Origin: Marinicella algicola
Lineage (GTDB): Bacteria; Pseudomonadota; Gammaproteobacteria; Xanthomonadales; Marinicellaceae
Length of the DNA stretch: 64,000 nt
Reading direction: 5' to 3'
NCBI RefSeq assembly: GCF_028401385.1
Contig: NZ_JAQOMR010000001.1
Location: 622,501 to 686,500, forward strand
Under the pieces are notes generated by a model. That model ran no database searches, was not told the DNA's origin, and saw only the letters and a list, made by a program, of their open reading frames with translations. The translations under genes and the position numbers were made by a program. Positions 58,372 to 64,000 of this stretch are shown one piece after another; the stretch's first letter is position 1; each line of letters opens with the position of its first letter.

Positions 58372-59127
58372 ATGACACAGAAACTTGAAGGAAAGATCGC
58401 CGTCATCACCGGCGGCACTTCGGGCATCGGACTTGCAACCGCAAAGCGTTTTGCCGCTGAAGGCGCACATGTTTTCATCACCGGTCGGCGTGAAGCCACG
58501 CTTGAGCGCGCGCTGGCGGAAATCGGACCCAACGCTACCGGTGTCAGGGCCGACTCTGCCAGCACGGCCGACCTTGATGCACTGTTCGACACGGTGAAGT
58601 CGAGCAAGGGCCGCATCGATGTCCTGTTCGTGAGCGCAGGCGGCGGAGATATGGCGCCTCTGGGCGCAATCACCGAAGAGCAATATGAGAGCACTTTCGG
58701 CCGTAACGTGAAGGGGCTGATCTTCACGGTTCAAAAGGCTCTTCCGCTCATGGCAGACGGCGGTTCGGTGATCCTGACCGGGTCGACGACGGGCGTCGCT
58801 GGCACCGCCAGTTTCAGCGTCTACAGCGCCTCGAAGGCCGCCGTGCGCAACCTTGCAAGAAGCTGGATCCTGGACCTGAAGGGCCGCGATATCCGGGTAA
58901 ATGTGGTCTCGCCGGGCCCGACCCGCACGCCTGGCCTCGTTGAACTGGCCGGCCCCGACGAAGGCAATCAGAAGGGCTTTCTCGATTTTCTTGCAAGCCA
59001 GGTTCCAGCCGGGCGCGTGGGCGAGCCGGACGAGATTGCGAAAGCGGTTGTCTTCCTGGCCTCGGACGATGCGAGTTTCGTCACCGGCGCCGAACTCTTC
59101 GTCGATGGCGGCCTGGTTCAAGTTTAG
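58372..59127 (+). CDS. Classical short-chain dehydrogenase/reductase
   Basis: 251 residues, intact. [20 protein letters not shown] (TGxxxGxG), [20 protein letters not shown], catalytic Ser in [20 protein letters not shown] and [20 protein letters not shown] (YxxxK), [19 protein letters not shown], ending [17 protein letters not shown](P)-dependent oxidation or reduction; substrate unknown. GGAG 10 bases before ATG 58372. Controlled probably by the divergent LysR through the palindrome at 58285. Paralogue of the remnant at 46048. Confidence 0.93.
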   Translation: MTQKLEGKIAVITGGTSGIGLATAKRFAAEGAHVFITGRREATLERALAEIGPNATGVRADSASTADLDALFDTVKSSKGRIDVLFVSAGGGDMAPLGAITEEQYESTFGRNVKGLIFTVQKALPLMADGGSVILTGSTTGVAGTASFSVYSASKAAVRNLARSWILDLKGRDIRVNVVSPGPTRTPGLVELAGPDEGNQKGFLDFLASQVPAGRVGEPDEIAKAVVFLASDDASFVTGAELFVDGGLVQV

Positions 59128-59256
59128 GTCGTTAAATCAGACGTTTGCGATCGTCCCGGAGGTCGGGCGCAAACGCGTTCGACCTCCGCCCGCCTCATAG
59201 AGTGGATCCAGCCTCAATCCGTTTCAACGAAAACGCTCTTTTTCAAAGGACCTGAC

Positions 59257-60273
59257 ATGAGAAGTATCGTTTACACGCAATATGGCGAACCGAAAGAGGT
59301 TCTCGAACTTCAGGACGCTTCCGATCTGCCCCTCCGGGCCAGAATGAGGTGCTTATCCGCGTGCTTTCCCGACCTGTCCATCCTGGTGACCTCATCGGGA
59401 TCAGGGGCGGATACCGATCTCCGGACAGTGCGGCTGGGGCTCCGGTGGAGGGCGGCCGTCCGGGCTTCGAAGGGTTCGGCATTGTCGAGGCGCTCGGACC
59501 CAACGCAGGTGTCTCGAAAGGGCTGACGCCGGGCGCACGCGTCGCGTTCTTTCCTGCGAAGGGAGCTTGGGGCGAACAGGCCCTGGCGCCCGTTCAGTTC
59601 GTAACATCTGTACCGGATGAGGTTTCTGATGCTATTGCCAGTCAGCTGCACGTAAACCCGCTGACAGCCGCGATGCTGCTTCGGGCGGCAAGCAGATCGG
59701 GTCTGGGGGCAATGACGTCATTGTCTTTTCGGCGGCAGGCTCTGCCGTTGGCAGACTTGCGATCAAGCTGGCGCTGGGCAAGGGGCTTTCCGTTATCGGA
59801 CTGGTCCGCTCTAATCAGGGTGCGGAAAGCCTGCAGGCGATGTTCCCGGAGGCAACAATCCTGTCCACTGCGGCGGCGGATTGGCCTGACCGGCTTCGCG
59901 CGATCGCAGGAAAAGGCCCGTTCGCGCCGTTCTCGATCCAGTCGGCGGCCGGCTTGCGGGACAACTGATTGACCTGCTTGCCGATGGCGGCGCCTTCATC
60001 GGCTACGGTGATCTCTCGGGCGAACCGATTCCGGTTCCGCCGCTTGCCTTTCCTGTTCGCGGCCTGCGCATGTCCGGTATCTCGGTTGGTCGCTGGGCCG
60101 GCCTGTCAGAGGCCGAGCGCGCCAAAGACATCCAGACGGCCCTGGAACTTGCTCATCGGTCGCCGGAATTGTTTGCCGTGACTGCCGAATATGACTTGTC
60201 CGCGATCGCCGAAGCGGTCGCGCATGCGGAGCGTCCCGGACGAACGGGAACCGTTCTGCTAACATCGAACTGA
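59257..60273 (+). CDS. Quinone oxidoreductase-like MDR protein, trans-2-enoyl-CoA reductase type (three frame breaks)
   Basis: Medium-chain dehydrogenase without zinc ligands. MRSIVYTQYGEPKEVLELQD; after a break near 59340, VLIRVLSRPVHPGDLIGIRG, GFEGFGIVEALGPNAGVSKG, GAWGEQALAPVQFVTSVPDE. After a break near 59715, VIVFSAAGSAVGRLAIKLAL (nucleotide motif); after one near 59940, GGRLAGQLIDLLADGGAFIG to 60273. The opening GEP.EVL.L and the V-HPGD-I-GY segment resemble mitochondrial enoyl reductase (MECR/Etr1). Acts on quinones or enoyl compounds with NADPH. About 340 residues after correction. Confidence 0.85.
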
Positions 60274-60295
60274 CTATCGCGCTGGAGAGAACACC

Positions 60296-60898
60296 ATGAA
60301 GATTGGCATTATAGGCGCATCAAGGCTGGGGCAGTCCCTGGCCCGCCATCTCTCAGGGGTCGGCATCGAGCTGGTCATCGCAAACAGCCGTGGCCCCGAA
60401 ACTCTGGCGGCGTTGACTGCAGAACTGGGCAGCAAAGTCTCCGCCGGAACGCCCGACGAAGCGGCAACATGCGACATGACCATCATCGCTGTACCTTGGA
60501 CCCGGGTTGAAGAACTCCTCGAAAGCTTGCCTGACTGGAATGGGCGCATCCTGATTGATGCGACAAATGCGTTCCTGTCATACGCGCCGAACTTTGAACT
60601 GGCAGATTTGGGCGGCAGAGCGTCCAGTGAGATTGTTGCCGAACATGCTCCGGGTGCCCGCGTTGTGAAAGCGTTCAATACACTGGATGCCAGGCTCCTT
60701 TCCAAGAACCCGCGTGAGCCCGGTGGGCGACGCGTAGTGTTCATATCCGGCGATGATGCCGACGCAAAAGGTGAAGTGTCGTCAATTCTCGCCGCGCTCG
60801 GCTTCGCCGCAATCGATCTCGGCGGCCTCGCCGATGGCGGACGTATCCAGCAGGTTGGCGGCCCCCTTGCCGGGCTTGACCTCCTGAAGGCCGGCTGA
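60296..60898 (+). CDS. NADPH-dependent F420-reductase-like protein
   Basis: 200 residues, intact. Rossmann start MKIGIIGASRLGQSLARHLS, VIANSRGPETLAALTAEL (NADP-binding NSRGP), DMTIIAVPWTRVEELLESLP, ARVVKAFNTLDARLL (KAFNT signature), GRRVVFISGDDADAKGEVSS, and GFAAIDLGGLADGGRIQQVG, GPLAGLDLL. Members of this family outside archaea are usually NADP oxidoreductases of unknown substrate. It starts 22 bp after the previous gene, so they form an operon. Confidence 0.9.
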   Translation: MKIGIIGASRLGQSLARHLSGVGIELVIANSRGPETLAALTAELGSKVSAGTPDEAATCDMTIIAVPWTRVEELLESLPDWNGRILIDATNAFLSYAPNFELADLGGRASSEIVAEHAPGARVVKAFNTLDARLLSKNPREPGGRRVVFISGDDADAKGEVSSILAALGFAAIDLGGLADGGRIQQVGGPLAGLDLLKAG

Positions 60899-60982
60899 CA
60901 GGCCTCCCGACCGTTATGGCGATATGCGGCCAGTCCCGTTCAACCGGGCGGGGAGCTATCGTTGCAGTCCAGATGGACGACT

Positions 60983-61390
60983 TCAATCCCTAAGCTCAAG
61001 GGCATGTTTAATGCAGGCCGTCAATTCGGTGGCATCGAACGGCTTCTTCAAGATACAGGCGGCATCTGAGGCCTCCGGTCGGCTCGCGATGTCCTGATGG
61101 TGTGCCGATATGAAAATGATCGGTATTGTAAACCCTTGCATCCTGAGCGCCTGCAATAACTCCGAACCGTGCATTCCAGGGAGCCTGAGGTCGCAGATGA
61201 CGCACGAGGTGCAGGCCATCCGCGGCCATTCCAGGAAAGCCTCCGCTGTCGGAAATGTCTGTATCTCAAAGTTCTCCATAGCGAGCAGCCGCGCTGTCGC
61301 CTTCAGCACATGCGCGTCGTCATCAATAATCGCTATGAGGGTGACCGAGTTCGACACGGCGCCATTTTCCAACCGGTTTTGCAGGCCCAT
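60983..61390 (-). CDS. Single-domain response regulator (CheY-like receiver)
   Basis: 135 residues. Receiver motifs: LIAIIDDDAHVLKATARLLA (acidic pair), CVICDLRLPGMHGSELLQAL (phospho-acceptor Asp), IIFISAHHQDIASRPEASDA (Ser), and ACILKKPFDATELTACIKHA (Lys). No output domain. Such stand-alone receivers in rhizobia often modulate FixL/FixJ-type pathways. It lies downstream of the FixJ-type regulator on the same strand (68-bp gap). Confidence 0.9.
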   Translation of the reverse strand: MGLQNRLENGAVSNSVTLIAIIDDDAHVLKATARLLAMENFEIQTFPTAEAFLEWPRMACTSCVICDLRLPGMHGSELLQALRMQGFTIPIIFISAHHQDIASRPEASDAACILKKPFDATELTACIKHALELRD

Positions 61391-61458
61391 GACGTGGGAC
61401 TTTGACGCGATTAATACCGCCTGGAGAAGGAAATGGAATCATACATAGGTTTGTGGCT

Positions 61459-62094
61459 TCAGCTCGACTTCAGCAGCTCTGCCATCCTCACAAGATCGGC
61501 CAGGGACCGCGCGGCCATTTTCCTCATCACATTGCCGCGATGGATCTTCACCGTTATCTCGCTCAAACCGAGCTCGCCGGCGACCTGCTTGTTCATGAGC
61601 CCGGCTGTGACGTGCTGCATGACTTCGCATTCGCGCGGGGTCAGCGTCGCATAGCGATTGTGAATATCGGCTTTGGCGCTGTCGGCCTCACGACGTTCTC
61701 TGTCGTGCCGGAGAGCCACGGTCACGGCGTCGAGCATGTCCTGATCCCGAAACGGCTTTGTCAGGAAATCCAGCGCGCCGGACTTCATCGCCCGCACCGA
61801 CATGGGAATGTCGCCATAGCCCGTCAGAAAGATCAGCGGAACGGCGATGCCGCGTGCGCGCAAGGATTGCTGAATATCCAGGCCTCCGGCCCCAGGCAGG
61901 CGCACATCGAGCACCAGGCAGCAGGGCGCGTCGGGAAATCTTGCCTGATCGAGCTCGCTTGCCGAACCGTATGACTGGGTTTTCAGACCAACGGAGCGGA
62001 AAAGCCGCTCGAGCGCATGGCGCACGTCTGCATCATCATCGACGACCAGAACCACGCCGTTCGTGATTGTGTCTTCGGAGTTCGAACGCGACAT
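61459..62094 (-). CDS. FixJ/NodW-type response regulator
   Basis: 211 residues, intact. Receiver: [40 protein letters not shown] (phospho-acceptor), [20 protein letters not shown] (Thr), [20 protein letters not shown] (Lys). LuxR-type [67 protein letters not shown]-binding activator, most likely partner of the PAS kinases at 43905 and 55541, which belong to the FixL/TodS-like group. Pairing is inference; kinase and regulator are separated by 5 kb or more. Confidence 0.93.
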   Translation of the reverse strand: MSRSNSEDTITNGVVLVVDDDADVRHALERLFRSVGLKTQSYGSASELDQARFPDAPCCLVLDVRLPGAGGLDIQQSLRARGIAVPLIFLTGYGDIPMSVRAMKSGALDFLTKPFRDQDMLDAVTVALRHDRERREADSAKADIHNRYATLTPRECEVMQHVTAGLMNKQVAGELGLSEITVKIHRGNVMRKMAARSLADLVRMAELLKSS

Positions 62095-62399
62095 GTTTTC
62101 TATCCCGACCTTCTCTGGCGAAAGGAATACCTAATCTGTAGCGCAATATAGCATGCGCTGGAAACCTGAACCGAAACAACAAAATCTTGGAGATTGCCTG
62201 TTATCCGCGACTTGCACCTCGTAAACGCCGCCCCTCTCTCTTTGCGTGTTTTCAGGCAACGCTCGTATCAGCATACAAGACACTTTGGCTGGAAACGTCA
62301 AACCTATGTTTAGGGTGCGTCCCCTTAGGCGCAATCGTCAGGGCGGGTTGCGCCCGGCATCATTGGAAGCATCGAAAACATCGATAGAGGAATGCTCCG
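62095..62399. other. Divergent gap between the FixJ-type regulator and the AraC gene
   Basis: About 305 bp without a supported gene. It holds both upstream regions. The AraC frame is open further left to 62246, but that part is not conserved-looking. Confidence 0.45.
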
Positions 62400-62896
62400 A
62401 TGACTGTCAGTCCCACCATGTCTTTCGATCTACCGATCACCGAGCGCCGTTCTGCGAGACCCCATCAAAACGCGTCAGACCAGAATGCGCGGCGCAATAC
62501 CCATTCTGCCGATGCCGGGGTGCTGCAGTCTATCGGGGTGGATTGACCACCTGGCAGAGACGCAGGGTCGTCTCCTATGTCGAGGAGAATCTGAGCCGAT
62601 CAATCCGGATAGAAGAGATGGCCTCGCTTGCGCGTCTCAGCAAAAGCCATTTCTCGAGAGCTTTTCGCGAGAGCTTTGGCGACTCACCTTACAATTATGT
62701 TCTCGTCCAGCGTGTTGCCCGAGCCAAGGAACTGATGATTGCGACGAGGGCCCCGTTGAGCGAAATCGCGCTGGATTGCGGCATGTGCGATCAGGCGCAT
62801 TTTTGCAGGGTGTTCAAACACGCAGTTGGGACCAGCCCCGATCGCTGGCGCCGGCCGAACATGCCGGTCTCGCGAACGGCGAGGCGTCAAGAGTGA
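62400..62896 (+). CDS. AraC family regulator (frame break near 62540)
   Basis: From ATG 62400: MTVSPTMSFDLPITERRSAR, ending SADAGVLQSIGVD at a stop. The neighbouring frame picks up GGLTTWQRRRVVSYVEENLS, RSIRIEEMASLARLSKSHFS (HTH 1), RAFRESFGDSPYNYVLVQRV, and IALDCGMCDQAHFCRVFKHA (HTH 2), then VGTSPDRWRRP. Short AraC proteins with a GG(L)..WQ..RV start followed directly by the HTH pair are common in rhizobia and have no sensor domain. About 165 residues. The first part is certain only as to frame. Confidence 0.8.
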
Positions 62897-63060
62897 GGGG
62901 ACTGGCCGCCAAAACGCCAGAGACCTTTTTGAGTTGACTACGACGGCAAGTGGCTCTGCTGGCGGCCTGCTTTGTCCACGCCATCTGTCCGGGAAATGGT
63001 GCCCGACCCGTCAACCAGTTTTTTCAAGAAACGGATTGAGGCAGTAGCGAGAGCCTTTGT

Positions 63061-63087
63061 CATCGGCGCGGAATTGCCGCGCCGATG
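63061..63087. terminator. Strong hairpin downstream of the small secreted gene
   Basis: CATCGGCGCGG (63061-63071), loop AATTG, CCGCGCCGATG (63077-63087): a perfect eleven-pair stem 15 bp past the stop of the leftward gene. No T run follows on either strand, so termination is likely but not certain. Confidence 0.5.
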
Positions 63088-63101
63088 ACTGCAGTCTGTC
63101 A

Positions 63102-63344
63102 TCAGTTGCTGTTGGATTCAGAGCGCTGGATCAGTTCCAACTGCCGATCCGGACCGACGACATAGGTTTCGGTATAGCGATGGCCGCCATTGTAGAAGTC
63201 GTGCGTGACAGCCGAACCGACCGGTGCCTTGGTGAGCTGACCGTACTGCTCACCGTAGGTGATGCTGCCGCGAATGGGCTGAAGAGCAAGAGCGGGACCG
63301 GCAATCAACCCGGTGAGGGCGATGGAAGCGATGATGGTTTTCAT
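63102..63344 (-). CDS. Small exported protein, unknown function
   Basis: 80 residues from an ATG at 63342-63344, with AAGGAA upstream. Signal peptide MKTIIASIALTGLIAGPALA (cleavage after LALA). The mature part is about 60 residues: QPIRGSITYGEQYGQLTKAP, VGSAVTHDFYNGGHRYTETY, VVGPDRQLELIQRSESNSN. No cysteines and no membrane helix in the mature part. I recall similar short exported proteins in rhizobia but no function. Not part of an evident operon. Confidence 0.75.
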   Translation of the reverse strand: MKTIIASIALTGLIAGPALALQPIRGSITYGEQYGQLTKAPVGSAVTHDFYNGGHRYTETYVVGPDRQLELIQRSESNSN

Positions 63345-63847
63345 TTTACTGTTCCTTTCTAAAGAGCACCGGAGAACCATTCTCCGACTGCTCTATCGTC
63401 GCCGAAACAGCATTTCTTCTATTGTAGCTTGCACGCGATTTTGGCTGATCGGCGCATGCGCTCCTTCTCGTCGAGATAATGCCGCTGCAGGTCCAGATCC
63501 GTCGATTTTGCAACGAAGGATCGACGGTCAGAGCCGCGCTCTCGATCGGCTCACGCGTCACTGAGGTAGTGTCGAAAGGAGAAACGAAGCTTGGTACTTC
63601 AAAACCCGTTTCTGAGCCAAAGACGCTAGAAGGCCGACTGCCGTGAGAATCTACGTCAAATTGATGGCCCCCGACCGGCACGTGCTAGTCGCCCAGCGGA
63701 CTTGGCGGAAGGGGCTCTGAATTCTGCACAGAGCCGGAAATTCTAACATCCGGCGGTCCAACAATAGGGCGCACTGCAGCACTAATCCGCAGACTCTCAA
63801 ATTGAACTTGGGACGCGAGGGGCAAGTCAATAAGCAACATGTGTCTC
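63345..63847. other. Intergenic region near the right edge
   Basis: About 500 bp. Reverse frame 63346-63681 has no family likeness or ribosome site, and I do not call it. No repeat or tRNA found. Confidence 0.4.
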
Positions 63848-64000
63848 ATCAATCATCCGGCATGAAAACGGGCATTACCTCCTCTCGCAACCAAAGCGGC
63901 CCGAAATCTTGTCCACCCGGTGCAAACCGTTCAACACCTGCTGCTCTCAGTTTTGCGTGGATCGTATTGTATGGCAATCCATGCTCGGCATGCAGCATTG
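63848..64000 (-). CDS. C-terminal end of an unidentified protein (continues beyond the window)
   Basis: The reverse frame entering the window reads MLHAEHGLPYNTIHAKLRAA, GVERFAPGGQDFGPLWLREE, VMPVFMPDD and stops at 63848-63850. The composition is protein-like, and the segment looks like the end of a DNA-binding helix followed by a conserved tail. I do not recognise the family; the sequence beyond the window is needed. Confidence 0.45.

Overview
The window reads as a chromosomal segment of an alphaproteobacterium of the Rhizobiales. The support is the rhizobial gene content and order (tkt / DUF4164 / zapA / 6S RNA / ygfA / ymdB-like; ccrM; mutY-DUF721-dsbA-smc-ppdK), a CcrM-type adenine methyltransferase, and FixJ-type regulators. 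I could not assign a genus. A technical feature dominates: about 40 reading-frame breaks, nearly all equal to one missing base, interrupt some two dozen otherwise well-conserved genes, including normally indispensable ones (smc, ccrM). I treat most of these as base-calling deletions and give each such gene as one coding region with the break noted. Only losses of whole domains, junction scars and IS insertions are called pseudogenes.

Layout. 0-3.5 kb: core genes. 3.7-6.4 kb: a decayed GGDEF-EAL gene, an AraC regulator, and two small genes. 6.55-18.0 kb: a genomic island bounded by two 43-bp copies of the 3' part of a tRNA-Arg(CCG) gene. It carries an active-looking tyrosine integrase, a hidden-frame HTH/excisionase-like gene, a second integrase-fold protein without catalytic residues, an XRE regulator, and a defence block. 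That block holds a protein with an Hsp90/MutL-like ATPase half joined to a histidine-kinase-like half, translationally coupled to a receiver-domain protein; then a C5-cytosine methyltransferase, a Vsr endonuclease, and an AspBHI-like (Mrr catalytic domain) restriction endonuclease. This island is the best candidate for a little-described system.

18.4-31.5 kb: core genes (Sel1 protein, ccrM, HAD hydrolase, mutY, DUF721, DsbA-like, smc, ppdK, MBL hydrolase, tRNA-Gln). 31.5-36.4 kb: accessory genes (HNH nuclease, AAA+ ATPase, metallophosphoesterase, SnoaL-like). 36.5-40.2 kb: an IS5-type element with CTAA target duplication, then an MFS efflux gene split by an IS256-type element with an 8-bp target duplication.

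40.8-61 kb: a secreted/periplasmic and oxidoreductase region arranged as two diverged paralogous clusters. Cluster A (42.3-50.4 kb) has an SDR epimerase, a PAS histidine kinase, a LysR remnant, an SDR remnant, an MFS exporter and two tandem Tat-exported epoxide hydrolases. Cluster B (51.3-60.9 kb) has TetR, an SDR epimerase, two alpha/beta hydrolases, a PAS histidine kinase, LysR, an SDR, a quinone-oxidoreductase-like enzyme and an F420/NADP-reductase-like protein. In cluster A the LysR and SDR genes each keep both ends but lost the middle. The two clusters share a 20-bp palindromic motif 66-68 bp upstream of the SDR gene. Between them lies a scar of truncated pirin, IS3 orfA and dnaE2. 61-64 kb: two response regulators, an AraC regulator, a small secreted protein and the end of an unidentified gene.

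How the parts may work together (inference): clusters A and B look like regulated detoxification or catabolic modules for epoxide, carbonyl or halogenated compounds, with the histidine kinase(s), FixJ-type regulator and LysR as control. The island looks like a tRNA-targeted mobile defence cassette.
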